From assembly GCA_023205875.1 (NCBI GenBank), contig CP060758.1:124001-188000 (forward strand): a stretch of DNA of 64,000 nt, given 5' to 3'. Position numbers and translations under genes: made by a program. Of the stretch, positions 1-10,335 are shown one piece after another (within the stretch, counting starts at the first letter, position 1; each line of letters opens with the position of its first letter). A model generated the notes under the pieces. That model saw nothing but the letters and a program-made list of their open reading frames with translations. It searched no databases and had not been told where the DNA came from. Source of the DNA: Chloropicon primus (lineage: Eukaryota; Chlorophyta; Chloropicophyceae; Chloropicales; Chloropicaceae).

Positions 1-501
1 GTTTTTGCCGTTATTTATCCATGGACGCGTACACTAAAAATGAGATGTGAGAGATCGGGCGCTTGGAGGAGGACGGGACCGTGCGTGGTTTTGCTCCCAG
101 GGCTTGACCAAGACGGCAACCCCTCACGATGGCGATCCCCTTGTCCCTCACGGGTAGGATCTCCCTCCCCTTTGGTGCGATGCTTGCCCCTTTCAAGCTA
201 GAATTTCCGGACACCAAGCAAGCAGGAGGAAAGAAAGTGGACGAGGGAGAGAGCAGTGGAGGCAAAAGGTAATTGAAATATATTGTACAAGCTTTTATTT
301 GCTTCAATGGATCATACAAGATGAAGCAAAACATGCAACATGCAACATGCAGAGGGGAGCAAGAATCAGGGGGGGTGCGGAGAGAACATGCAGAGGCCAA
401 GGTGTACGTTGGTGTCCACCTTGACCCAAAGAAAAATCAAAGCGAGAGCTCAGAAAGCACAAAGAATGCAAGCAGGCAGGCGATCAAAGTCTTTCTTTGC
501 C

Positions 502-1709
502 TCACTTTCCAGGTCCAGGGAAGGCAATATCCACTGCGGTGAGTGGCAAGGCGCCACCTCCCAATCCTCGAAGAGCATCCTGCACGCCGAACAGGGCGGG
601 CTCCTTGCTGCTTCTTCCGGCTCCAATGCCAGCGCTGGCGCCAACAAAGGTAGGGGTGGAAAGAGCCACGTCGTTACCGGCGGCAACGCGGAAAGGCCTC
701 GACTCGCTGATCGTAGCTCCATCAAAGTAAGAGTTGGCGGTTCCGACAGGCTCGTAGTGGAGGTTGGTCATGTGGCCCTCCGTGGCAGACTCCGCAAAAG
801 TCTGCTTGGGGCTGCTTTGCCTCACGCCAGTCCTCGCCTGAGTTCCAGAGTTGCCGCTGGCCTTGCCGAACAATCCCGAGGACGCCCAGGTGGCGGACTT
901 GGTCAGAGACCAGTCCGTGCCATTCCCCCTCTCTGCCTGAACCCAATGGCACCGTTGGCGGAGGTGATCTCGGCATGTGGTCCCTTGGCCTCGATGTGAG
1001 ATCCACCAGTAGCACTGGCAAACCTCCTGCTTCTTGTCTCCTCCTCCTCGCCCACATCAAGGAGTCTCCTTCCGTGTCCAGGGAAGGCGACATCCACTGC
1101 GGCGAGTGGCAAGACTCCACCTCCAAAGGCTCGAAGAGCATCCTGCGTGCCGAACAGGGCGGGCTCCGTCAGCGCCACTCCGGCTCCAATGCCAGCACTG
1201 GCGCCAGCGAAGAGAGGGGTCGCAAGGGCAACGTCGTTACCGGCGGCAACATCGAGAGGCCTTTCCAAGCTCGATCCAGATCCATCAAAGTAAGAGTTGG
1301 CCGTGCTGTGAGGCTCGTAGTGGAAGTTGCTCATGTGAGCGTCGGTGGCAGACTCTCCGTGGGTGCTGATGTCGTCACCCTTGCCGGTGTCCGCGTACGT
1401 TCCTGAGTTACCATTGGCCTCGCCGTACAATCCGGAGGACACATAGGTGGCGGACTTAGCCAGAGACCAATCGGTCTTGTCCTTCTCTCTGTACGCGATG
1501 GCTGCGTTTCCGGAAGAGACGTGGGCATTGGGCCCCTTGGAAGAGACGTGGGATCCACCAGTAGCCCTGGCGAACTGTCTCGAGGGTGGGATGCCGGTTC
1601 CCTCGTTGTAGAACGAGTTGCTGCAAGCCGCGGAGCTGACCGCGAGTGCGGCCAATGCAAGGTACATGGCCTTCTTGCTCATATTGTTGTTGTTGTTGTT
1701 CGAGTTCAT
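502..1709 (-). CDS. Two-module secreted protein with a frame break (unknown family)
   Basis: I do not recognise the family. The first ATG (1709) gives a polyasparagine leader and a hydrophobic segment (YLALAALAVSSAAC), a likely signal peptide. A module of about 188 codons follows, with phrases such as HYEP, NSYFDG, AAGNDVALATP and AFGGGVLPL. A second module (502-1065) repeats them as HYEP, NSYFDG, AAGNDVALSTP and LGGGALPL and ends in AFPGPGK. The open frame from the start stops at 903, while module 2 is read in another frame from about 930. The module spacing is 563 bp, one short of 564 (188 codons), and the break falls at a run of five G on the sense strand. The gene is therefore either a fresh one-base loss or an assembly error in a homopolymer. 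Role unknown; an extracellular or wall protein is a guess. Confidence 0.72.
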
Positions 1710-1801
1710 GGTTGACTGGTGAGTGATCGTGGGTGTTGCTGGAAGCAAGCAGTTGGCGACAGCCTGATCAAAAATGTGATCCCGTTTTGGGCCGAAGGCC
1801 C

Positions 1802-1809
1802 TATTTATA
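1802..1809 (-). promoter_or_regulatory. TATA box of the first tandem unit
   Basis: TATAAATA on the minus strand, 93 bp upstream of the ATG at 1709, inside a GC-rich segment. The same box at the same distance is kept in the second unit. Position and sequence fit a core promoter; no transcript data. Confidence 0.65.
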
Positions 1810-2481
1810 GGTCGGCCGGGCCGGAGCGGAGGGAGGCGAAAACCGGTTTGCCCCGTGGCAATCGAGTGGACGGCGCTGTCCTCTCCGTTTTGTCCACCCC
1901 TTTGCCGTTGGGATCGGCGTCATTGCCACACTTTGGTCGCCAGGCGGCCATTTTTGCCAGAGCTCGAGGCAAAATCCTCGTGTTTTTGCCGTTATTTATC
2001 CATGGACGCGTACACTAAAAATGAGATGTGAGAGATCGGGCGCTTGGAGGAGGACGGGACCGTGCGTGGTTTTGCTCCCAGGGCTTGACCAAGACGACAA
2101 CCCCTCACGATGGCGATCCCCTTGTCCCTCACGGGTAGGATCTCCCTCCCCTTTGGTGCGATGCTTGCCCCTTTCAAGCTAGAATTTCCCGACACCAAGC
2201 AAGCAGGAGGAAAGAAAGTGGACGAGGGAGAGAGCAGTGGAGGCAAAAGGTAATTGAAATATATTGTACAAGCTTTTATTTGCTTCAATGGATCATACAA
2301 GATGAAGCAAAACATGCAACATGCAACATGCAGAGGGGAACAAGAATCAGGGGGGTGCGGAGAGAACATGCAGAGGCCAAGGTGTACGTTGGTGTCCACC
2401 TTGACCCAAAGAAAAATCAAAGCGAGAGCTCAGAAAGCACAAAGACTGCAAGCAGGCAGGCGATCAAAATCTTTCTTTGCC

Positions 2482-3126
2482 TCACTTTCCAGGTCCAGGG
2501 AAGGCGACATCCACTGCGGCGAGTGGCAAGACTCCACCTCCAAAGGCTCGAAGAGCATCCTGCGTGCCGAACAGGGCAGGCTCCGTCAGCGCCACTCCGG
2601 CTCCAATGCCAGCACTGGCGCCAGCGAAGAGAGGGGTCGCAAGGGCAACGTCGTTACCGGCGGCAACATCGAGAGGCCTTTCCAAGCTCGATCCAGATCC
2701 ATCAAAGTAAGAGTTGGCCGTGCTGTGAGGCTCGTAGTGGAAGTTGCTCATGTGAGCGTCGGTGGCAGACTCTCCGTGGGTGCTGATGTCGTCACCCTTG
2801 CCGGTGTCCGCGTACGTTCCTGAGTTACCATTGGCCTCGCCGTACAATCCGGAGGACGTCCAGGTGGCGGACTTGGTCAGAGACCAATCGGTCTTGTCCT
2901 TCTCTCTGTACGCGATGGCTGCGTTTCCGGAAGAGACGTGGGCATTGGGCCCCTTGGAAGAGACGTGGGATCCACCAGTAGCCCTGCCGAACTGTCTCAA
3001 GGGTGGGATGCCGGTTCCCTCGTTGTAGAACGAGTTGCTGCAAGCCGCGGAGCTGACCGCGAGTGCGGCCAATGCAAGGTACATGGCCTTCTTGCTCATA
3101 TTGTTGTTGTTGTTGTTCGAGTTCAT
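2482..3126 (-). CDS. Single-module secreted protein (unknown family)
   Basis: Intact 214-residue paralogue of the upstream-unit gene, nearly identical in leader and module but with one module only. The ATG at 3126 is chosen because the open frame upstream of it lacks an in-frame ATG and a TATA box lies 93-100 bp upstream. Visible parts are a polyasparagine start, a hydrophobic stretch of about 15 residues ending in AAC (likely signal peptide), then a mature region rich in Gly, Ala, Ser and Asn with no cysteine pattern I can use. I see no catalytic motif. Its recent duplication suggests dosage or variation in a surface or secreted product, which is inference. Confidence 0.8.
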   Translation of the reverse strand: MNSNNNNNNMSKKAMYLALAALAVSSAACSNSFYNEGTGIPPLRQFGRATGGSHVSSKGPNAHVSSGNAAIAYREKDKTDWSLTKSATWTSSGLYGEANGNSGTYADTGKGDDISTHGESATDAHMSNFHYEPHSTANSYFDGSGSSLERPLDVAAGNDVALATPLFAGASAGIGAGVALTEPALFGTQDALRAFGGGVLPLAAVDVAFPGPGK

Positions 3127-4039
3127 GGTTGACTGGTGAGTGATCGTGGGTGTTGCTGGAAGCAAGCAGTTGGCGACAGCCTGATCAAAAATGTGATCCC
3201 GTTTTGGGCCGAAGGCCCTATTTATAGGTCGGCCGGGCCGGAGCGGAGGGAGGCGAAAACCGGTTTGCCCCGTGGCAATCGAGTGGACGGCGCTGTCCTC
3301 TCCGTTTTGTCCACCCCTTTTGCCGTTGGGATCGGCGTCATTGCCACACTTTGGTCGCCAGGCGGCCATTTTTGCCAGAGCTCGAGGCAAAATCCTCGTG
3401 TTTTTGCCGTTATTTATCCATGGACGCGTACACTAAAAATGAGATGTGAGAGATCGGGCGCTTGGAGGAGGACGGGACCGTGCGTGGTTTTGCTCCCAGG
3501 GCTTGACCAAGACGGCAACCCCTCACGATGGCGATCCCCTTGTCCCTCACGGGTAGGATCTCCCTCCCCTTTGGTGCGATGCTTGCCCCTTTCAAGCTAG
3601 AATTTCCCGACACCAAGCAAGCAGGAGGAAAGAAAGTGGACGAGGGAGACGGCGAGGGCAGTGGAGGGCTGGGAGAGAGGTGGGTTCTGACGGAGATAAC
3701 CACCCCTCACGACAGTGGTCTCCTCACCCCTCTTCGCGATCTCCCTCTCCCTTCATGCATGGTATGGATGCCCCTCCCTTCTGACTCCTTCGCGCCAAAG
3801 CGGGGCGTTACGATTCAAAAAAATTTCCCAGCAGGCGATCGATCGATCGATTCTTCATCTTCAGGGGAGGAGGAGCGCCTGGATCGATCGCAGCGGAGAG
3901 GCAGGACAGTGCGAGGGCGAGGACGAGGACGAGGACGGTGCCTGGAGGGGTGGATCGCGAACGGTTTGAGCGCGCGGTGTCGCGTCATTCGCGAATTTAG
4001 CGGAGTGCGCCGCTTCGAGGTGGTACAGACGACGACTCC
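3127..4039. other. Intergenic region upstream of the GATA-finger gene
   Basis: Holds the promoter of the minus-strand secreted-protein gene, the terminal partial repeat unit (to about 3650), a short GATC run near 3838-3853 and a purine-rich GAGGAC run near 3915-3937. No gene seen. Confidence 0.6.
3219..3226 (-). promoter_or_regulatory. TATA box of the second tandem unit
   Basis: TATAAATA on the minus strand, 93 bp upstream of the ATG at 3126, identical in context to the box at 1802. Confidence 0.65.
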
Positions 4040-5356
4040 ATGAAGACTCGAAGCAAGGTGAGGAGGGGCGGGGAGGAGGGCAGTGCGAGGGAAATGGAGG
4101 GGGAGAGCGCGCCGAGGGTCCCGCGGGAGGAGGTGAGGACGGTGGAGGTGGTTTCCAAAAAGGAACCGTCCTGCTGCGATATCTGCGGGGCCACGAGCAC
4201 GCCTCTCTGGAGACAGATCAGGGGTAAGAGCACCTGCAACGCCTGCGGGCTGAGGCACAAGAGGCACGGGTCGTTCTCCTTCAGGAAGAGAATCAAGGGC
4301 GGATCGAAACCGAAGCAAGGCGCCGTGAAGAAGCGGGCTCCCCGCGGTCATCCCGGGGCCATCTTGGCCGAGGCGGGCACCACGAGATTGAGGGCACGCC
4401 GGTGCCCCGTTCCCGGCAAGGTCTGCGAAGAGCCACGACTCACGACAAAGGCGGCGACGACGGTGGGGGGTCGCGCTAGGAAGAGGAAGAAGGATGCCGT
4501 GAAAGTGGACACGATCGAAGAGGTGGTTCCGGCTGCGGACGCGGCGCAGACCTGGAACGGCAACGGCGGTGGACTTTTGGCGGCGGAGCCGATCATCACA
4601 AACTGCCCAAGCGACCTCGCCCTCCTTCCGTGGCTTGCATCAGCTTCAGAGACCCGTTCCTTGCTGGGGCTGCCTTGCTCCTTCGACCCCAGGGCGAGCA
4701 GACCCGTGGGGCCCGAGTCCTCCGGAGAAGGGGCTTTGTCTCAGAATCCCCGTGACGCGGGGAAGGCCGTCGACGCGGCCCAAGCTCTTGTGGAGGACGA
4801 GGATGCGGGTGCCCTGAGTGACAGCGAGAGCTGCGAGACCATCAGCCCGTACAACTCCAAGATAAGAAAGTACACGCGAGGGGACGACGACCAGGGGATC
4901 GGCGTGGAGACCAACGTCGATCACCTGGCCGCCGGGACTTTGGAGGCTCGGGACGACCTTTCCTTCATGAGGCAGCTCGGGATGCCGCCGCCGCAGTACC
5001 ACCACCACTACGGCGGGGCTCTTCAGTACTTCCCCGGGGTTTACAGTGCGCCCCCCGCTGGGTTCGTGGCGTTGCCGCCGGCGAGATGCACGTTCGCGGC
5101 AGCCACCCAGACCAAGAGCTGCAGCCTGTACATGTCTCTGCAGACCCGTTACAACACGTGCAAGACGAACGTGAGGTCCCGCTTGCTGGAGGAGCTCCGC
5201 AGCATCACGGTAGCCCTCCAGAGGATCGACGAGGAGATCATCAGGAGGAAGGAGGCTTACGACAACGAGATTCTCACCCACGTGGAGTCCGTCCCCGTGC
5301 CACTCCCTCTCGTCTTCTCGTTCCCCCCGCTCTCCTCGAGCACGTACTACTTCTAA
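4040..5356 (+). CDS. GATA-type zinc-finger transcription factor
   Basis: Encodes 438 residues from the ATG at 4040. A GATA finger sits at residues 46-69 (C46, C49, C66, C69; core TPLWR and CNACGLRHK), followed by a basic tail. The loop between the cysteine pairs is 16 residues by my count, one or two shorter than the usual 17-18. Families with this finger bind GATA-like DNA sites in the nucleus. The middle is low complexity and acidic. The C-terminus (about residues 350-420) is a predicted helical, possibly coiled-coil segment that could dimerise. No other domain such as CCT or TIFY is apparent. Single exon. Target genes cannot be inferred. Confidence 0.9.
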   Translation: MKTRSKVRRGGEEGSAREMEGESAPRVPREEVRTVEVVSKKEPSCCDICGATSTPLWRQIRGKSTCNACGLRHKRHGSFSFRKRIKGGSKPKQGAVKKRAPRGHPGAILAEAGTTRLRARRCPVPGKVCEEPRLTTKAATTVGGRARKRKKDAVKVDTIEEVVPAADAAQTWNGNGGGLLAAEPIITNCPSDLALLPWLASASETRSLLGLPCSFDPRASRPVGPESSGEGALSQNPRDAGKAVDAAQALVEDEDAGALSDSESCETISPYNSKIRKYTRGDDDQGIGVETNVDHLAAGTLEARDDLSFMRQLGMPPPQYHHHYGGALQYFPGVYSAPPAGFVALPPARCTFAAATQTKSCSLYMSLQTRYNTCKTNVRSRLLEELRSITVALQRIDEEIIRRKEAYDNEILTHVESVPVPLPLVFSFPPLSSSTYYF

Positions 5357-5904
5357 ATAATCCATCCGATGATGTGTCCGTGAAGCTGCGTTACAACAAC
5401 AAACTGGACAAGTCAGTCCATGTAAGAAGACGAACACAAACACAAACCAACCAACAGCAAACGGGAAGATGCCTTTCTTCCTTTTTCCTTCCCCACACCA
5501 TGCAAGCCACTTGTTGGTTGTTGGTTGGGTTGGGTTTGCAACAAAAACAAAACAAAACTTGGTATAAGTCGTCTCCTCTTGTGGATACAATTCGTTATTC
5601 AGCTCCGTATCGTGGCTCTGGCTCCTCCCACGTGAGGAGAGCGGCGTTGCAGTTGCAAGAGCAAACAGCGAACCAACACGAGGATTCCTCCACCTTCACC
5701 ACCTGCTTACGGGCGCAACTCTTGTCTCGTCTCGTCTTGTCTTGTCTCGTGCCGTGCCGTGTCGCATCACACAGAAGCGACCCATCGATCACGACCACGA
5801 GCGAGGGGGTCGTGGTGTGTCGTTGCTAGGGAGGGAAAGGAGTTTGTGCATGTTCTGGGAGGGGGAGCAGGGCTAGGGGAGTGGTCGACGCGTATAGGAG
5901 CGAG
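5357..5904. other. Intergenic region
   Basis: Between two plus-strand genes. Contains AACAAAAC-rich stretches near 5540-5560 and TCTCGTCT-like repeats near 5720-5755. No gene, RNA or clear promoter motif seen. Confidence 0.5.
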
Positions 5905-7037
5905 ATGATCCCGCCCAAGAAGAGACGGATAGATTCGAAGAACAGCAGGATTGGGGAAGTCCTCAAGGAGCACGGACACGTGTTTTCGCTGCACCCGTAC
6001 AAGTTCTTAGTGTCATGGAACGGTGAGTTCGTCAAACGGTGGCCACGCGTCGCGTCCTCGCGTTCTCTAGCCCTCGACTGACCTTGCTTTGCTCGTCTCC
6101 GTCGTGTTTCGCTTCTCTCTTCGCAGGCGTTCTGGTTCTGGCTTTTCGAGGTTTCACAGAGAAGATATTCTCCCTCAAGCTTGCCTTGAATGAGTGCGAC
6201 CTGTTCGCAAGGGAGAACCCAGGATCCATGTGGCCCAAGTGTAAGTGCCTCCTCACTCCGCAATCCCAGAGTCCCTTTCTGTTCCCCTCCCTTGTTCCTC
6301 GTTTACTCGTTCAACACTGTGACCTGACTCCTCTCTCTCCTCCTCCCCTCTTCGCTCGTGACGTGGTTGGGTTTTCCCCAGGTTCTTTGGGGTGCTTGAA
6401 GGAATCAAGGCGCCTCTCCATGGACCAGCTGAAGCTGCTCACAAAGATCTGCAACGATTACAACAGCCAGGTCTTCGGCGGCACCATGGGGGACTTCCAC
6501 GAAGCGTTCAAGGACAACCCAAATTCCATGCTCCCGGTTCTGATGCCGATGCGGGTGAAGAGCCTCTACCTCACTCTGTACGAGTGCAGGAGCCACGAGT
6601 ACGTGGCCTTGAACGAGGAGTTCGTGCTCAAGGAGGAGCAGCCTGTTGGCGAGAATGCTACCGAGGAAGAAAAAGCCGTTGCTACGAAGACCAGCAAAAT
6701 CGATAGAATTGATCCGGACGAGAAGGCCAGGGTGGAGGAAATTTACAACGAGACTCTGGAACCGAACAGTTACTGGTTCTATGCCTCGAAAGACGGCCAC
6801 AGGGAGTCTCATTACAGGGAGAACCATCTTGGGTCGAGCATCGTGGCCTGGGTGAAGGAGCACTTGTTCCTGTCGCAGCCAACTCCTTTCTCTCGCTACA
6901 AGGGCAAGACCATCGAATGGGTGAACACCTTCCAGCTCATAAAGGACTTCTGCGCTTCCATTGAAGAGGCCCTCCCCGACTACTACACATTTTTTGACCA
7001 GGATTCTCTCCACGTGACCATCAGAGCTGTCACTTGA
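5905..7037 (+). CDS. Conserved-looking protein of unknown function, three exons
   Basis: Exons 5905-6022, 6127-6240 and 6382-7037 join to 295 residues. Both introns are GT-AG (GTGAGT...CGCAG and GTAAGT...CCCAG) and the joins keep the frame (..WNG/VLVL.. and ..WPK/CSLG..). The start is the first in-frame ATG. I do not recognise the family with confidence. The protein is mixed charged and hydrophobic with no signal peptide or membrane span. It ends in SLHVTIRAVT; the HVT tripeptide recalls half of a 2H phosphoesterase (HxT) motif, but I cannot find a second one, so that is only a hint. It is convergent with the uS15 gene. Confidence 0.7.
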
Positions 7038-7204
7038 GCACGGCCTGTCAGGCGGTAGGAGCCGCGCTCCGCTGTATATCTATGTCATGCCTGCCACGCT
7101 ACTGATTGATTGATTTTCATATGTAGTCTATAGTAAAGATATTAGTTTAAAATATTCTTCCCAGAACAGAAGGCCTCGCGCTCGCAACGGGTGCATCATC
7201 ATCA

Positions 7205-8114
7205 TCAAGCTCTGTAACTTAGGTTGTCTCTGAGTCCAAGCTTTTGGACAATCCCGATGTAGCGCGCATAGTCCTTCCTGTGCAGGTACTTCAACATCCT
7301 CCTTCTATGGGACAGCCACTTGTACAGCCCTCTTCTGCTGTGCTTGTCTTTCTTGTGTTCGCGGAGGTGCTCCGACATGAGCTTGATCTTCTCGGTCCAC
7401 TGGGCGATCTGGATCTCAGGGCTTCCCGTATCTCGCTTGGACCGGGCGTGGTCCCGTCGCACCTCCACCAGCTTCTCCTGAAGGAGCTCCGACCGAGACT
7501 TGCCCTGGTCCGAAAGGTACTTTTGTTGTTGTGTGTGGAGGGGGATGGGTGTATTTGTCAGTCAGCTGGAAAAACGTTGGGGCTAGGTAGGAGAGGGGAA
7601 AAGCAGATACGGTGTAGCGAGCGAAACAATCGCGGTGCGCGGGGACGTCGTGGCTTACCCTTCGAACAAGGTCCGGCTGCGGACGCTCTCCCTCCTCCCA
7701 GCTTCCAAAGTGGGTCTCCACATCAAAGTCTTCCGGAAGCTCGACCTCCCCCGTCAATATCTCCTCCATGGTCACAGGAAAGTCAATGCCGTTCACGTGA
7801 TACAACCTCTCCTCCCCCCTCCTCCCCGCGAACCCTGAGGTATCCAACACACCCAAATCATCACCACGCCCGTCCTCCCTCTCCTGCCCTTTCCCTTCCG
7901 CCTCACTCCCCGTCGTCGCAAACCCCCTCGCCACAACAGACCTATGCTTCTCCCTCGGCTCGAAGCCGTTCAGCAGCTTGTTCCAAGTCAGAGCGGAGCT
8001 TGCGTCGGCCTTAAGCCCCGCCGCAGTCCATAACGACCTCGCTCCTGCGTTCACCCACACCCGAGACGCAGTCCACGCCACCTCCGCCGCTCCTCTCCTC
8101 AGCGCTCCAAACAT
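7205..8114 (-). CDS. Organellar ribosomal protein uS15
   Basis: Exons 8114-7659 and 7519-7205 give 256 residues; intron 7520-7658 (GTAAGC...AAAAG), phase 0. The last 85 or so residues are a clear S15 domain ([30 protein letters not shown]), which binds 16S-type rRNA early in small-subunit assembly. The N-terminus starts [14 protein letters not shown], rich in Arg and Ala without acids, like a mitochondrial presequence. About 130 further residues of acidic and low-complexity sequence separate it from the S15 core, long for a bacterial-type S15 (about 89 residues) but common in mitoribosomes. Mitochondrion is preferred over plastid, not proven. It shares a 624-bp divergent promoter region with BDP1. 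Confidence 0.9.
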
Positions 8115-8142
8115 GATATACTCTCCTTCGCCCGCCGCCCGT

Positions 8143-8214
8143 CGGTCCAATCAATCCTTAACTCCCGCCGTCCCGGTCAAGCGAGGTATCAAACGAAAGC
8201 TCGTGAGACGCACT
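8143..8214 (+). repeat. Dispersed palindromic element, copy 1
   Basis: Core TCAAGCGAGGTATC then AAACGAAAGCTCGTGAGACG. It is the less conserved member of a pair; the second copy lies 174 bp downstream in the same orientation. Confidence 0.6.
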
Positions 8215-8316
8215 TGCCCTCTCCACCTCTGTCCTCCCTCCCCTCGAAGCAAACCTTCCAGAGCCACAAAAAAAAACAAAAGCACACACACCCACACACA
8301 AAAACGAATCTTCATT

Positions 8317-8390
8317 CAGTCTCCCAATGCCTCACCACGGCGCCGTTCCTTTCAAGCGAGAGCTCATACGAAAGATCACGAGGCGCATCT
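8317..8390 (+). repeat. Dispersed palindromic element, copy 2
   Basis: The upstream arm CAGTCTCCCAATGCCTCACC aligns without gaps to the arm of the copies at 51 kb. The core is TTTCAAGCGAGAGCTC then ATACGAAAGATCACGAGGCG. Confidence 0.72.
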
Positions 8391-8738
8391 TCTCTCCATC
8401 CCCCCTTCTGTCAACCAAGCCCTCGTCCTCGCCGCCCATACCGTCGCCAACTCACCTCGTTCTCGATCTTCGTGGCCGCCTCTTGGAATGGAATGCCTCT
8501 TCCTGGTTTCTGTCGTGGTCAACCCTCCACCCTCACGCCAATCGTTCGACCGACGGATCAATCGAAAGAGGAGAACGATCGCCGTTTTCCTATCGAGCCC
8601 GTTTCCCTACCCAAGACCCTTTTCCTCGTCCTCTTGGGCGTCGAAGTTGGCGCTCTTCCTCTCCTCCTCCTTGGCCGACGCCGTGAAGCGACGAGTGAAG
8701 AGGCGAAGAGCGGAGAGGCGAGGAAGAGGAGGAGCGCG

Positions 8739-10160
8739 ATGAGCTTCCTTCTGAGTTCGTTCTCGTTGCCGAAGCGGGCGAAGAGGAAGGAGGAAGGGAG
8801 GGAAGGAAGCAAGGACGGAGGGAAGGAGGCAAGGGACGCGCCCTCACCGGCGGCGTCGTTAGGGAGGAAGAGAGGGGAGGGAAGGGATGTTCATGTTCAT
8901 GGTGATGTCGATGTCAAGGGAGGGGCAGGGTTGTCATCCAAAGGGAGGGAGGGGAAGGGAGAGGCGAGAGGGAGGAGGGAAGGGGAGGGGGGAGGGGAAG
9001 GGAAGAGCGAGAGGGGTGTTCGGTCCACGCGGTCTTCGGCTAGAAATGCCAAGGTCGTGGAGAAGGATGCAGGAGGAAGTCCCAAGCTTACGAAACAAAC
9101 CTCGGAGGCTGCCAAGCTTGCCAAGCATGCCAAGAGGTCCTCGTCGTCCTCCAAGACAAAGTCTGTCTCCAAGTCTGGCGGTCCGTCGTCCTCGAAGGGC
9201 AAGAAGAAGGGCAGTGGGAGGACTTTGCGCGGAGGGGAGAAGGACAAGTCGAGCGAGAAGAGCGAGGATGTTTCGGCTTCCGCGAAGCAGGCTGCCCCTG
9301 GGAGGGAGGTGACTGGTCGAGCTATCGTGCCCTTGGAGCCCCAGGAAGCGCCGGACGTGTCCAGGGATGATCCCTTGTGGTCTTCCAAGGTGGAGACCCA
9401 GAGGAGGGCCAGCACGGTGCAGAAGGTGGTGAAGAAAGCTTCGAGGATGAACAACAAGAGGCAGAGGGGCACGGGCAGGCAGGTGGAGACGCAGGCCAAG
9501 AAGCCCCTCTCTGCGATGACCTTGAAGGAGATCATCAAGCAGTCCGTCGAGGCGGATCGCACGGAGAACAGGAAGAGGCCTCGAGTGCCCAGGGGATCCG
9601 CCGCAGCAGCACAGGAGGCTGCCAAGGAAGGAGAGGCGGCCGAGGGCGGCAAAGGAAAGGGAGCCTCGAGGGACGGGGGGCGTGCGGAGGGTTCGCACTC
9701 TGGGGTGGCGGGCGCCGGCCCAAGCTCCTCCAAGGACTCGATTGCTCCCCAGGTCCAGGTGGTCGACGGTCAGATCGTCATCAACAGGGAGAGTCTTTCC
9801 GTCAAGGCGCAGGTGGAAACCGTCATGAAGCCCGAGAGGAGGGTGGAGGAGTCGGGCAACAAGCTCAGTGCTTTCAGTTACTCGGGTTACCTCGCTCCAG
9901 AGAAGTGGACGAAGGAGGACACGGACAAGTTCTACAAGGCCCTCGAGCAGTTCGGCACGGACTTTGGCACCATCCAAAAGTTCTTTCCCAAGAGGGAGAG
10001 AAAGCAGATCAAGTCGAAGTTCAGGAGGGAGGAGAAGGGCAACCCGGAAAAGATTGAGAAGGCCCTCGATACGCACAGAGGGATGAGTGCTGAGGTCTGC
10101 GTCGAGAACCTGAAAAAGCTCGTCGAGCTCATGCAACGGGCGGAACAAGATAACTCCTGA
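8739..10160 (+). CDS. BDP1: TFIIIB subunit B'' (BDP1), SANT domain
   Basis: 473 residues from the ATG at 8739; the frame is open further upstream but that part reads as low-complexity leader. Residues about 380-440 are a SANT/Myb domain (APEKWTKEDTDKFYKALEQF, FFPKRERKQIKSKFRREEK) with the R-K-Q-I-K-S-K-F signature of BDP1, the TFIIIB component that helps open RNA polymerase III promoters of tRNA and 5S genes. Residues 1-300 are basic, Ser/Lys/Gly-rich and disordered-looking. A helical segment follows the SANT domain (EVCVENLKKLVELMQRAEQ). Single exon. A generic SANT protein is the alternative, but the domain and its flank fit BDP1 best. Confidence 0.87.
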   Translation: MSFLLSSFSLPKRAKRKEEGREGSKDGGKEARDAPSPAASLGRKRGEGRDVHVHGDVDVKGGAGLSSKGREGKGEARGRREGEGGGEGKSERGVRSTRSSARNAKVVEKDAGGSPKLTKQTSEAAKLAKHAKRSSSSSKTKSVSKSGGPSSSKGKKKGSGRTLRGGEKDKSSEKSEDVSASAKQAAPGREVTGRAIVPLEPQEAPDVSRDDPLWSSKVETQRRASTVQKVVKKASRMNNKRQRGTGRQVETQAKKPLSAMTLKEIIKQSVEADRTENRKRPRVPRGSAAAAQEAAKEGEAAEGGKGKGASRDGGRAEGSHSGVAGAGPSSSKDSIAPQVQVVDGQIVINRESLSVKAQVETVMKPERRVEESGNKLSAFSYSGYLAPEKWTKEDTDKFYKALEQFGTDFGTIQKFFPKRERKQIKSKFRREEKGNPEKIEKALDTHRGMSAEVCVENLKKLVELMQRAEQDNS

Positions 10161-10335
10161 GTAGACCAAGAGAGATAGGTGAGAAGAGGGAGAGGGAGAG
10201 AAGAGGGAGAGAAGAGGGAGAGAAGAGCTCGAACTGTACCATATTTTGTTTCTAAACCCACGATATTTGGTGAAGAAAAATCTACCTTGCTTGTTTACAC
10301 AATAATGAGTTCACTCTTACGTTCATCTCATTTTT

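Larger units (their letters stand above)
1..3650. repeat. Tandem array of a secreted-protein gene unit
   Basis: The bases at 1 recur at 1982 and again at 3400, and the match from 3400 fades near 3650. The array is therefore a unit of 1981 bp (about 251-2231) followed by one of 1418 bp (about 2232-3650), with the tail of another unit at 1-250. The difference of 563 bp equals the spacing between two copies of one coding module (513 and 1076) in the longer unit. Copies differ only at scattered single bases, so duplication looks recent. Each unit holds a promoter with TATA box, one minus-strand gene and its 3' region. Confidence 0.92.
8115..8738. other. Divergent promoter region, uS15 and BDP1
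   Basis: Separates two genes transcribed away from each other. It contains a pair of the dispersed palindromic elements (8143-8214 and 8317-8390), an AC-rich run near 8280-8305, and a GA-rich leader next to the BDP1 start. No TATA box seen. Confidence 0.6.
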
